From the NCBI GenBank assembly GCA_025350565.1, contig JANXXO010000066.1, positions 1 through 64,000 of the forward strand: a stretch of DNA of 64,000 bases. The letters run 5' to 3'. Below the pieces are notes generated by a model. It ran no database searches. It had not been told where the DNA came from and saw only the letters and a list, made by a program, of their open reading frames with translations. Source of the stretch: Acidimicrobiaceae bacterium. Lineage in GTDB: Bacteria > Actinomycetota > Acidimicrobiia > Acidimicrobiales > RAAP-2. A program made the position numbers and the translations under genes. Positions 29,451 to 38,770 of the stretch are shown here, one piece after another (positions within the stretch are counted from its first letter, which is position 1; each line of letters begins with the position of its first letter).

Positions 29451-29847
29451 GCAGTCTTGGTCACCGAACACCCTGATCTCACGAGCACGATTGCTCAACA
29501 CACGAAACTCCGCGGGATTGGACGTGGGCATGATTTTGCCTTCCACTGGGGCCCAATTTCGGCAAACGGTAAAAGCGACAAAACCCAGCGCAGGTCAGAG
29601 ACTCCAGGAAATCCCGGCCGCCTCAGGGCGTGGGATTGACGTTCACGGTGGCGCTAACGGTCGCCGACGATTGCTGGAGCGTTACGAGAACATTGAACCC
29701 ATGAGGTGTTTCTCGTGACCTGGCTGCGCGACGCTCGAGACCGAAGAGAGCGCGCGCGGCGGTAAGTTGGTGGTGGGTCTCCAGGTAACCAGAAGAACGA
29801 GACGCGAATAGTCGCCGTTCGTTGAGTAAGCGGAAAGATGGCGCAGC

Positions 29848-32800
29848 ATGGCGAAGCACCCTTCGGAGGCGACCGACCTCGCTGAATTCTTTGAACTCTC
29901 ACCGAATCTTCTTGTCGTCGCGACGACCGAAGGAGTGGTGGAGAAAATCAATGAGGCTTGGAACGAGCTGCTCGGGTGGACCGTCGCCAACCTTCGTTCC
30001 AGCTCCTTGCTCGACCTCGTGCACCCCGACGATCTCGAGCGCACCGTCGAGGAGCTCGCGAAATTATCCGAGAACCACGCCGGAGTTCGCGGCTTGGAGG
30101 TTCGCATTCGCGCGGCCGACGGCACGTACCGCTGGTTCGAATGGACCGCGCGCCAACGTCACGGCAAGGTGATGGCCAGTGGCACCGACGTCTCGACACG
30201 AGCCGGCAGTCGCGTGGCCTTCGGCGAAAGTCTGGAAACCACGAAAGCTATCTTCGATGCGGCCCTCGACACCATCGTGATCATCGACCGCGAACTGACC
30301 ATTCTGGAGACGAGCCCCGCGAGTGAACTCCTGCACGGCTACCCGGCGTCGGCGCGGGTGGGCCGCTCGGTTCTGGCAATTATCCACCCCGACGACGCCG
30401 TGGCTTTTCACGAATCAATTGCGCACGCCTTCGAGGAAGGCGGTGCCGTCATCCTCGACCTGCGTATTCGGCACGTTGACGGACATTTCGTGCCGGTCGA
30501 GGTGCGCGGCCGGGCCTTGCACAGCAACGAAGGGCCGCCGACGCGACTAATTTTCATTGCTCGCGACAATTCAGAAGCCGTGGCCTCGAGAGCCGCCCTC
30601 AGTGAAAGTCAGGCCACCACCAAGGCCATCTTCGAAGCGGCGGTCGACGGCATCGTGATGATCAATCGCGATTTTGAAGTGGTGGTCGCCAACTCCGCGA
30701 GTGAACGCATGTACGGACGTTCGGCGGGCGAACGCGTCGGCCAACCGACGCTCGAGATTGTCCATCCCGATGACGTGGCCAAAGTGGCCGAAGCGGCTTC
30801 GCGGCTCTTCACCGGCAGCGACATCGTGACCATTCGTTACCGCGTTCGCCACGCCAATGGTCAATGGGTGAAGTTGGAATCGAGAGGACAAGGGCTCCCG
30901 AATCCCGACGGGCCAACGAACCTCGCCGTCTTCATCGCCCGCGACATCTCAAACGCGGTCGAGGCCGAAGAGGCACTCGCCGCAAGTCACGAAACCACGC
31001 AGGCAATTTTGCGGGCGGCACCCGATTCCATAATCATGATTGACCGAGACCTCAACATCCTTGACGCCAGTCCCGGGACGGAGCGCATCTACGGCCTGAC
31101 ACCCGCGCAGCGTCAGGGCAGAAGTGCGCTGAACACCGTGCATTCCGACGACCGGGACCGCGTCGAAACGGCCCTCCGTCAATTCTTTCGCGACGGCCAA
31201 AGGGAACTGTTCGCCATCCGGTTTCGTGCCCTGCACGCCGACGGACATGCGCTGGTCATTGAGGCTCGAGGACTGCTCCTGCACGACTCGGAGGGCGACG
31301 CACAGCGCGCGGTCATCGTCGCGCGCGATATTTCGGAGTCGGTCGCAGCGGAAGCGGCACTAGCCGAGAGCGTCGCCAAGATGGTCGCGATTCTTGAAGC
31401 GGCACCCGACTCCATTACCATGATTGACCAGGACTTCTGCCTCGTCGAATCGAGTCCCGGTACGGAAAGAATGTTCGGCGTCGGTCAGGATGAGCATCGG
31501 GGTCAGTTGATTTACAACCTGGTACTGGACGAGGACCAGCCCGTCGTCGTCGGCGCCCTCACGCGCTTGTTCTCGTCGGGCGACCATGACACCATCACCG
31601 TGCGTTTTCGTGCGTGGCGAGCAGACGGCACTTGGATGCGCGTCGAAACCCGGGGCCGACTGCTGCAATCGGGCGACGAAAAGGACCTTCGCGCGGTGTT
31701 GGTTTCGCGCGACATCACCGAAGAGTTCACGGCTCAAGAAGCGATGAAGGAGGCGATGGAAGCGGCAGAACAGGCCAACCAGGCCAAGTCGGACTTCATG
31801 TCGCGCATGAGCCACGAACTGCGCACGCCGCTCAATTCGGTGCTCGGGTTCTCGCAAATCCTGCAAATGGAGTTGACCTCCGTCGACCAGCGCAACCTCG
31901 TCGATCACATCTTCAAGTCCGGTTCCCACCTGCTCGATCTGATCAATGAGGTGCTGGACATTTCGCGCGTCGAATCGGGGCACATCAACGTCCTGCTGGA
32001 AGCGGTTTCGCTGGCCGAAGTCGTGGCCGAATGTGTTCGCATCGTTTCCCCCCGTGCCGATGAGCTGAACATCTCGCTCGACGTGAACGAAGGAATTGAT
32101 CTTCTGGTACTCGCCGATAGACAGCGACTCACTCAAGTGATACTGAATCTCTTAACGAACGCCATCAAGTTCAACAGCGACGCCGGCACCGTGCGGGTGA
32201 ACGCTGAGCGCTCCGGTGAGGTCGTGCGTCTCTCGGTCACCGACTCCGGATCTGGCATTGAGCCATCGCTACAGCCTCGTCTCTTCACCGCCTTTGATCG
32301 GTTGGACGCTGACCGCAAAGGTATTGAAGGGACTGGTCTTGGTCTCGCGCTCTCGAAAAGTCTGATGGAGGCCATCGGTGGTTCCATAGGCGTTGAGAGC
32401 GCGCCGGGCGCCGGATCGACCTTTTGGATTGAGTTACCTTCGAGCGCTCTCGAACGTAGTGCCGTGACCTCCAGTACGCTCACCACGCTTCCGCAGCGTT
32501 CCGCCGCAGCGGAAGCCACGATCCTCTATATCGAGGACAACGTTGCCAACGTCCATCTCGTCGATCGACTGCTCTCGGATCGGCCCTTGGTGCACCTGGT
32601 CACTTCCCTCACCGGTGGACTGGGCATAGAGCTCGCCCAGCAACTCGTGCCGGCGCTGATCCTCCTTGACGTCCACCTTCCCGACCGGCACGGTTTTGAC
32701 GTCCTACAACGACTCCGGGCCAATCCCCGCACGGCCTCGATTCCCGTCATCGTGCTCTCGGCCGACGCGACCGAGTGGCAGACCAGTCGATTTCTCGAAG

Positions 32801-32889
32801 CGGGAGCGAGCGGCTATCTCACGAAGCCGTTCGATCTGCATCGACTGCTCGAGGTCCTCGACGAGTTCTTGGGCGCTCTCGAAGGCTGA
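29848..32889 (+). CDS. Multi-PAS hybrid histidine kinase with C-terminal receiver domain
   Basis: Five PAS domains, then HisKA 'SDFMSRMSHELRTPLNSVLGFSQIL', HATPase 'LLTNAIKFNSDAG...GTGLGLALSKSLMEAIGG', and REC 'ILYIEDNVANVHLV...PALILLDVHLPDRHGFDVL...STKP-like YLTKPFD'. No obvious TM segment. Confidence 0.95.
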   Translation: MAKHPSEATDLAEFFELSPNLLVVATTEGVVEKINEAWNELLGWTVANLRSSSLLDLVHPDDLERTVEELAKLSENHAGVRGLEVRIRAADGTYRWFEWTARQRHGKVMASGTDVSTRAGSRVAFGESLETTKAIFDAALDTIVIIDRELTILETSPASELLHGYPASARVGRSVLAIIHPDDAVAFHESIAHAFEEGGAVILDLRIRHVDGHFVPVEVRGRALHSNEGPPTRLIFIARDNSEAVASRAALSESQATTKAIFEAAVDGIVMINRDFEVVVANSASERMYGRSAGERVGQPTLEIVHPDDVAKVAEAASRLFTGSDIVTIRYRVRHANGQWVKLESRGQGLPNPDGPTNLAVFIARDISNAVEAEEALAASHETTQAILRAAPDSIIMIDRDLNILDASPGTERIYGLTPAQRQGRSALNTVHSDDRDRVETALRQFFRDGQRELFAIRFRALHADGHALVIEARGLLLHDSEGDAQRAVIVARDISESVAAEAALAESVAKMVAILEAAPDSITMIDQDFCLVESSPGTERMFGVGQDEHRGQLIYNLVLDEDQPVVVGALTRLFSSGDHDTITVRFRAWRADGTWMRVETRGRLLQSGDEKDLRAVLVSRDITEEFTAQEAMKEAMEAAEQANQAKSDFMSRMSHELRTPLNSVLGFSQILQMELTSVDQRNLVDHIFKSGSHLLDLINEVLDISRVESGHINVLLEAVSLAEVVAECVRIVSPRADELNISLDVNEGIDLLVLADRQRLTQVILNLLTNAIKFNSDAGTVRVNAERSGEVVRLSVTDSGSGIEPSLQPRLFTAFDRLDADRKGIEGTGLGLALSKSLMEAIGGSIGVESAPGAGSTFWIELPSSALERSAVTSSTLTTLPQRSAAAEATILYIEDNVANVHLVDRLLSDRPLVHLVTSLTGGLGIELAQQLVPALILLDVHLPDRHGFDVLQRLRANPRTASIPVIVLSADATEWQTSRFLEAGASGYLTKPFDLHRLLEVLDEFLGALEG
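30226..31740 (+). repeat. Four tandem PAS units of about 125 aa (375-384 nt) inside the kinase
   Basis: Successive units begin SLETTKAIFDAALDTIVIIDRE / SQATTKAIFEAAVDGIVMINRD / SHETTQAILRAAPDSIIMIDRD / SVAKMVAILEAAPDSITMIDQD. Confidence 0.85.
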
Positions 32890-33007
32890 CCAACGGGCCA
32901 GTTTTGAAGCAGGAAAGCAGTCTCGTGTCTGCATTTTCCTTTCTACGCGACGAACGACGAAGTTCGACGTGCGTCCGCCATGAAGAACGTAACCCTCGGT
33001 CGCTGTC

Positions 33008-33484
33008 TCATTTTGAAGGTTCATTGGCTCGACGTTCTTGAAAGAAGGTGTGCAACAACATGGCTGATTCCTCCGCCAACACGCCGTAGGTGAGTGAAGC
33101 CTCATGCAAGAGTCGGGGGTCGTTCAAGACGTTGTAGCGTGATCCGACGGCGCCGGCCTTCTCGTCGAGTGCGCCGATCACCACGCGTCGAACGCGTGCG
33201 TTGAGTAAGGCGCCCGCGCACATGACGCAGGGTTCGAGGGTGACGTAGGCCGTTACCTCGTCCATTCGCCACGTCGGGCGCGACATCGCGGCGTCGCGAA
33301 GGGCCACGAGTTCCGCGTGCGCGGTCGAATCCCGGTCGAGTTCTCGACGATTCTCGCCCACGCCGATGACCGCCCCGTGTTCGACGAGCACACAGCCCAC
33401 CGGCACGTCATCGTGGGCCGCCGCCACCTTGGCAAAATCGAGGGCCGCCCGCATGAAAAGTTCGTCGTGCTCGATGTTCTCCAT
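33008..33484 (-). CDS. tadA: tRNA-specific adenosine deaminase
   Basis: MENIEHDELFMRAALDFAKVAAAHDDVPVGCVLVEHG...STAHAELVALRDA...YVTLEPCVMCAGALLNARVRRVVIGA. Start trimmed because the upstream ORF overlaps tRNA-Ser. Confidence 0.94.
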   Translation of the reverse strand: MENIEHDELFMRAALDFAKVAAAHDDVPVGCVLVEHGAVIGVGENRRELDRDSTAHAELVALRDAAMSRPTWRMDEVTAYVTLEPCVMCAGALLNARVRRVVIGALDEKAGAVGSRYNVLNDPRLLHEASLTYGVLAEESAMLLHTFFQERRANEPSK

Positions 33485-33565
33485 CACGCTGACTTTAGAG
33501 AGTTGCCGGCGCTCCAACGAATCACCGGGAAAGGGCCACGGAGAGGTCGTTGTAGAGTGGTCAAC

Positions 33566-33654
33566 GGAGGGGTGCGAGAGCGGCCGAATCGGGCAGTCTC
33601 GAAAACTGCTGTGTCTTATGGGCACCGTGGGTTCAAATCCCACCTCCTCCGCCA
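33566..33654 (+). tRNA. tRNA-Ser (CGA anticodon) with encoded CCA
   Basis: GGAGGGGTGCGAGAGCGGCCGAATCGGGCAGTCTCGAAAACTGC...GGGTTCAAATCCCACCTCCTCCGCCA; loop CTCGAAA. Confidence 0.95.
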
Positions 33655-33659
33655 GCAGG

Positions 33660-33687
33660 AACGGGTGACTTCGGTCACCCGTTTTCT
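33660..33687 (+). terminator. Rho-independent terminator after tRNA-Ser(CGA)
   Basis: aacgggtgac-TTCG-gtcacccgtt followed by ttct; 10-bp perfect stem with UUCG tetraloop. Confidence 0.9.
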
Positions 33688-33763
33688 GTTCCCGTGGACT
33701 TCGTCAAGCGGAGAAGTACAATTGGGGTGTCCGACGCCATCTGCGTCGTCTGAGGAGAGTGCC

Positions 33764-35101
33764 ATGGTTTCGTCAATCGATTCGTCAGTGGGAACTGAGC
33801 GCAAGGTCGTCACCGAACTTCCGGGACCGAAGAGTCGAGCGCTGCACGAGCGGCGCCAGGCCGCCGTGAGCGCCGGTCTGACCACAGGATTCCCTATCTA
33901 CATCGAGCGCGCTCACGGGGCGATTCTCCAAGACGTCGACGGGAATCAGATCCTCGACCTCGGTTCGGGCATCGCCGTGGTGTCAATTGGTCACGCCGTA
34001 CCCGAACTAATTGACGCCGTCAGCACGCAGGTCGCGGCCTTCACCCATACCTGCTTCATGGTCACTCCTTACCAGGGCTACGTCGAAGTCTGCGAAGAAC
34101 TGAACGCTCTCACGCCGGGCACGCACGCTAAGACGAGCGCCCTCTTCAACTCCGGTTCCGAGGCCGTGGAGAACGCGGTCAAGATCGCGCGTCTGGCTAC
34201 GGGCCGTCAGGCGATCGTCGTCTTCGACCACGCCTACCACGGTCGCACCAACCTCACGATGGCTCTCACCGCCAAGAACATGCCCTACAAGGACCGCTTC
34301 GGTCCCTTCGCGCCCGAGATCTATCGCGTACCGATGAGTTACCCCTTCCTCGACGGCCGTACGGGCGCCGAAGCGGCGGCGCTAGCCATCCAAGAGATTG
34401 AGACCCAGGTCGGCGCCCACAACGTGGCGGCCCTGCTCATCGAACCGGTGCAAGGCGAAGGTGGCTTCGTCGTACCGGCCGAAGGCTTCTTACCGGCCCT
34501 CTCGCAGTGGACCACGAAGCACGGCGTGGTCTTCATCGCCGACGAGATCCAGTCGGGCTTTTGTCGCACCGGTGACTGGTTCGCCGTGAACCACGAGGGC
34601 GTTATTCCCGACATCGTCACCACGGCCAAGGGGTTGGCCGGCGGGATGCCCTTGGCGGGCGTGACCGGTCGAGCGGAACTGATGAACGCGGTGCACGAAG
34701 GGGGACTCGGTGGTACCTACGGGGGCAATCCCGTGGCCACGGCCGCCGCGCTCGCCACCATCAAGACGATGCGCGAACGCAACCTGCTCCAACGCGCTCG
34801 CGAACTCGGTGACGTGATCACCGCGAGCCTTCGTGCTCTGCAAGAGGACGTCGCCATCATTGGCGACGTGCGAGGTCGTGGCGCCATGATCGCCATGGAG
34901 CTGGTCATGCCCGGCACGAAACTGCCCAACGCCGCCGCGGCCAAGGCGATTGTCCAGTACTGCAATCAGCAGGGTGTCATCGCCTTGTCCTGCGGCACCG
35001 CGGGCAACGTCATACGACTCTTGCCGCCGCTGGTGATTACCGACGAACAACTTGCGGACGGGCTCGGCGTGCTCGCCGACGCGACCAGAGCCGCCAGCTA
35101 A
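33764..35101 (+). CDS. gabT: 4-aminobutyrate--2-oxoglutarate transaminase-like aminotransferase (class III)
   Basis: 'DLGSGIAVVSIGHAVPELIDAVSTQVAAFTHTCFMVTPYQGYVEVCEELNALTPG...VFDHAYHGRTNLTMALTAKNMPYK...FIADEIQSGFCRTGDWFA'. Start at the ATG at 33764. Confidence 0.9.
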   Translation: MVSSIDSSVGTERKVVTELPGPKSRALHERRQAAVSAGLTTGFPIYIERAHGAILQDVDGNQILDLGSGIAVVSIGHAVPELIDAVSTQVAAFTHTCFMVTPYQGYVEVCEELNALTPGTHAKTSALFNSGSEAVENAVKIARLATGRQAIVVFDHAYHGRTNLTMALTAKNMPYKDRFGPFAPEIYRVPMSYPFLDGRTGAEAAALAIQEIETQVGAHNVAALLIEPVQGEGGFVVPAEGFLPALSQWTTKHGVVFIADEIQSGFCRTGDWFAVNHEGVIPDIVTTAKGLAGGMPLAGVTGRAELMNAVHEGGLGGTYGGNPVATAAALATIKTMRERNLLQRARELGDVITASLRALQEDVAIIGDVRGRGAMIAMELVMPGTKLPNAAAAKAIVQYCNQQGVIALSCGTAGNVIRLLPPLVITDEQLADGLGVLADATRAAS

Positions 35102-36252
35102 CTCACACAACTTTGCGTCGACGGTCTCGCGGTTGAGGACGCGCGCGCCAGGTCGCGCGCGACGACATCAGCTGGTATGGCGTACGCGGTATCGGGCTGG
35201 CTCGTCGATTTCGAGACCACGAGGCCGGCGGCGCCTTGATTCCCAATGAGGAGTGGACTGCCGGAGTTACCCGGTTCAATGACGGCCGTGAGCACGAGCA
35301 AAGTGCGCGTGAACACCGTCTTGTTGTAGATGTCGCGCGACTGCGCGGTGATCTCTCCGTTCACGAAGGCCGGTGTGCCGGTTCGAGTCCCGTTCAAGGG
35401 GAAGCCGACGATGGTGCCGGGGGTCGCCGCCACCGGGACGTGCGAACCGAAATGCAGGGCCACTTCGTTGAGTGACGGCACGCGAAGAATGGCGACGTCG
35501 TTCACCGGGTCGAACAACGCCACCTGTGCCATCGCCCCTCCCACGCTCACGTGGGTCGCGCCCGCCACCACGTGCGCATTGGTCACCGCCCAGTGTGCCG
35601 TCACGAAGAAGGCGGTGCCCTGATGTTCGAGCGTGCACCCCGTCGCGAAGACCTTTTGCACGTTGGAGGGACCTTTGAGATCGGAAATGCTCGCCCCGAG
35701 CTCGGACGACGGCACGCTCTGGCGCAAGGACGGCGAAACAATACTGGTGAAGACGTTGGGTAAATCGGCGTTGCGAATCAGTGACTGCAACTGCGCCTCG
35801 GCCGCAGGCACCGTGGGCAGCACCTTGTCGAGTCCGGCGATGATCCGCGAACTCTGGATCCCGGTCGTGACCGAGCCCCACGACGTCGACACGAGGAGCG
35901 CGGCCACGAGCCACACCGTGAGGAGGGCTCCGCCCACTCCCACGGCCACGCCGGCGGCCGAGTCAACCATTCCCAGTTTGATCAAATCGATTGATTTGCG
36001 GATGATTGAACCGAGCAGGTGACCCGCGAAGGAACCGAGAAAGGCGGCCACGAGCACAATGGCCAGCGCCAACACGGGACGCCATCCGGCGTGCGTGAGT
36101 CTCGAGGAGAGCGAGGGGGCGATCGAGATGCCGAGGTAGAAACCGCCAATGAAACCAAGCCAACCGAGTACCTGACGAATCGCCCCTTGGAACCACCCGC
36201 GAATCGCCGCCACCACCACGAGTGCCACGATGACGACGTCGACCCAATCCAC
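35098..36252 (-). CDS. MarP-like membrane serine protease (CvpA TM domain plus trypsin-like domain)
   Basis: N-terminal 4 TM CvpA-like region; 'GTAFFVTAHWAVTNAHVVAG...DPVNDVAILRV...VIEPGNSGSPLL' gives His/Asp/Ser triad context. Confidence 0.88.
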   Translation of the reverse strand: MDWVDVVIVALVVVAAIRGWFQGAIRQVLGWLGFIGGFYLGISIAPSLSSRLTHAGWRPVLALAIVLVAAFLGSFAGHLLGSIIRKSIDLIKLGMVDSAAGVAVGVGGALLTVWLVAALLVSTSWGSVTTGIQSSRIIAGLDKVLPTVPAAEAQLQSLIRNADLPNVFTSIVSPSLRQSVPSSELGASISDLKGPSNVQKVFATGCTLEHQGTAFFVTAHWAVTNAHVVAGATHVSVGGAMAQVALFDPVNDVAILRVPSLNEVALHFGSHVPVAATPGTIVGFPLNGTRTGTPAFVNGEITAQSRDIYNKTVFTRTLLVLTAVIEPGNSGSPLLIGNQGAAGLVVSKSTSQPDTAYAIPADVVARDLARASSTARPSTQSCVS

Positions 36253-36356
36253 GTCAAAAGCGTAGACCTCACCCAGGACCGTTTCAGTCGAGGAAATGAA
36301 TGTTCGATAAGTAGCATGAAGGGGGCGATGTACGCCACCGCGACGGCAAGGAACGC

Positions 36357-37412
36357 ATGAGCCGAGTATCCAACTCTCCGCTGGTTGCGGCGCGCGGTGG
36401 GCTCGCCGCTGTGGCGAGTGCGCTCGTGCTCGCCGCGTGTGGATCAGCGACGTCGACCGCGGTCGTGCAGCGTGTCGGTGGGGTGCCCTCGATCAGTCTT
36501 TCCGTCCCGTTGTCGGTGGTGGCCTGCACCACCACCAATACGTGCGTCGCCGTTGGTACCTCGGTGACCTCCGTCGGTCCCACGTCGGTGGGAGAGGTGC
36601 GAGCACCCACCGGCGGGTGGAAAGTCATCGCGACCCCGAGCGCTGACCCATCGGCGACCCTCACGTCATCGTCGTGTTGGAACTCCGGCTGTCTCTTCGG
36701 CGGCTTGACCTCCACCGGCGACCTCTTTTGGCACTACGACGAATCGTCGCAATCGGTGAGTGCGGTCACCACGCCACCTCACTCGCTCGGCGTGAAAGGC
36801 GTGAGTTGCTACGCCTCGTTGTCGTGCGCAGCGGTCGACACCCTCCACAACGACGTCGCGCGTTTCCTCACCACGACCGATGGCGGAGTGACCTGGACGC
36901 CCCAAAGCCATCTCGTCATGAACGCTGGCGCCCAAGTCAGTGCCTTCACCTGTGCCAGCGAACTCTCGTGCATGGTGGTGGGCAGTCTCCAGCACGGTGT
37001 CGTGGTCTACGTCACGAACGATGGTGGCACGACCTGGGTCACCCGCACGACCGACCCCACCTCGACCTGGTCACAGTTGACCTCGCTCGACTGTCAGCGC
37101 ACCGACTGCGTCGCACTGGCGGACCTGCGCAGTGGCTGGCACGTCGTGCGCACCCACAACTTTGGTACGTCCTGGCGACGCGGTGGGGCGGTCCAGGCAC
37201 TCTCGTACCTGGCGTGCTCGTCGATCAACACGTGCGTCGCCGCGGGACAGAAGGATCAAACGTCCGGTGCGGCGTGGATCGCCACCGTCGACTCGTCGAA
37301 CGTCGCACCGCTCCCGCTGAACTACGTACCCTCGCGCATCATCAGCGTGTCGTGTGGCAAGAAGATCTGCGCCGCCATTGCCAATACCACGGTGATGGCC
37401 CTTCGCCCCTAG
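36357..37412 (+). CDS. Lipoprotein with repeated paired-cysteine (beta-propeller-like) units
   Basis: Lipobox-like 'LVLAACGS'; recurring C-x(5-6)-C motifs: CTTTNTC, CWNSGC, CYASLSC, CASELSC, CQRTDC, CSSINTC, CGKKIC. Confidence 0.75.
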   Translation: MSRVSNSPLVAARGGLAAVASALVLAACGSATSTAVVQRVGGVPSISLSVPLSVVACTTTNTCVAVGTSVTSVGPTSVGEVRAPTGGWKVIATPSADPSATLTSSSCWNSGCLFGGLTSTGDLFWHYDESSQSVSAVTTPPHSLGVKGVSCYASLSCAAVDTLHNDVARFLTTTDGGVTWTPQSHLVMNAGAQVSAFTCASELSCMVVGSLQHGVVVYVTNDGGTTWVTRTTDPTSTWSQLTSLDCQRTDCVALADLRSGWHVVRTHNFGTSWRRGGAVQALSYLACSSINTCVAAGQKDQTSGAAWIATVDSSNVAPLPLNYVPSRIISVSCGKKICAAIANTTVMALRP

Positions 37413-37507
37413 ACCCTTCTCGGCGGTGACCGTGACGGCGCCCCTGCCCGCTCGGTTCGCGCCCACGACGCCGCCACGTCCCGGCTCCACAAGGACTCCC
37501 TTTCGCG

Positions 37508-38149
37508 GTGTGCGAGGCTGGCGAGGTGAGTTCGCTAGCTTCGAGTCCCGTGCCGCCCGGCTGGTACCCCGATCCCGGCGGTGACCGTCAGTGGCGAGTG
37601 TGGACCGGGGCGCAGTGGTCGTCCGTGACGCGTCCCTACGGGGAACTCGCTACCCCGCGCAGTCTGGTCGCCGATTTACCGCTCATCCAAGCCCTGCGAC
37701 GACTGCTTCGCTTCGGCATCGCGGGTACCTACGCCGGCCTTGGCGTGCTGGTGAGCGTGCTCGCGCACTGGCCCGGCACGGCCAACCCCGTGCCCGAATG
37801 GTTTGGCGTCGCGGCGTCCAGCGTCGCGGTCGCACTGCTACTCCTCGGTGCGGTGAGTTTCGCCTTCGCCGGACGCGAGCTCGAGGGTCGATGGGAGCCG
37901 TGGGCGTTCGTTCCCGGCATCAACGTGCTCATGGTCAACGCACTCGTCTCGAAGCGACTGAACGGCCAGCCGCTTCGCCGGGTCTGGGCCGATGGGCTTC
38001 TCATCGTCTTCTTCGTCGTGTGGTTTCGCACGGAGCCGTGGCTCTGCGTCGCACCCATGATCGTGGCCGTGGGACAGTCGCGTTGGATCACCGCACTCCT
38101 CGATCACCTGGTGAATTCGACGTCGCCGAGCACGTCCACCGCGCTTTAG
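37508..38149 (+). CDS. DUF2510-containing membrane protein
   Basis: 'PPGWYPDPGGDRQWRVWTGAQWSSVTRPYG' plus several TM segments. Confidence 0.8.
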   Translation: MCEAGEVSSLASSPVPPGWYPDPGGDRQWRVWTGAQWSSVTRPYGELATPRSLVADLPLIQALRRLLRFGIAGTYAGLGVLVSVLAHWPGTANPVPEWFGVAASSVAVALLLLGAVSFAFAGRELEGRWEPWAFVPGINVLMVNALVSKRLNGQPLRRVWADGLLIVFFVVWFRTEPWLCVAPMIVAVGQSRWITALLDHLVNSTSPSTSTAL

Positions 38150-38199
38150 GATGGCTGCAAAGACGAGGGTGGGTTCACCCGGATACGAGGAGACGCACC

Positions 38200-38766
38200 G
38201 TGGCAAATGAAGAGTGGGGACCGCTGGCCGGTCTCATTGGAACGTGGGAATCGGGCTGGGACGGTCTCGACGTTGCGTTCCACAACCTCAAGGGCAAGAT
38301 CCACGAGACGCCCTTTCGCGAAAAGACCACGTTCAAGCCCTTCGGCCCGGTGGACAACGGGGAACAGAGCCTCTACGGACTCGACTACCGCACCGCGGCC
38401 TGGCGCGAGGGTGAAGAGAACCCATTCCACACCGAAGTCGGTTACTGGATGTGGGACGCCAAAAACAGTCAGGTGACACGTTGCTTCGTGATTCCCCGCG
38501 CTCAGGCCCTGATCGCCGGCGCGACGGTCGAACCGGACGCCACGTCGTTTCGCCTCGAAGCGAGGATCGGCACCAACACCTACGGCATCTTGTCCAATCA
38601 ACACATCGATGAGGTCGCCCACTCCACCCGCTTCGACGTGACGGTGAGTTTCACCGAGGACACGTTCACCTACGACGAGACGACCGAGATCGAACACAAG
38701 AAATTCCCGTCGGTCATCATGCACACCGACCGCAACACCTTGAAGCTCATCAGCCGCACGGAGTAA
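38200..38766 (+). CDS. Heme-binding beta-barrel (nitrobindin / FABP-like DUF1794) protein
   Basis: GTG start; 'WGPLAGLIGTWESGWDGLDVAFHN...YWMWDAKNSQVTRCFVIPRAQALIAGATVEPDATSFRLEA'. Confidence 0.72.
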   Translation: MANEEWGPLAGLIGTWESGWDGLDVAFHNLKGKIHETPFREKTTFKPFGPVDNGEQSLYGLDYRTAAWREGEENPFHTEVGYWMWDAKNSQVTRCFVIPRAQALIAGATVEPDATSFRLEARIGTNTYGILSNQHIDEVAHSTRFDVTVSFTEDTFTYDETTEIEHKKFPSVIMHTDRNTLKLISRTE

Positions 38767-38770
38767 GCGA

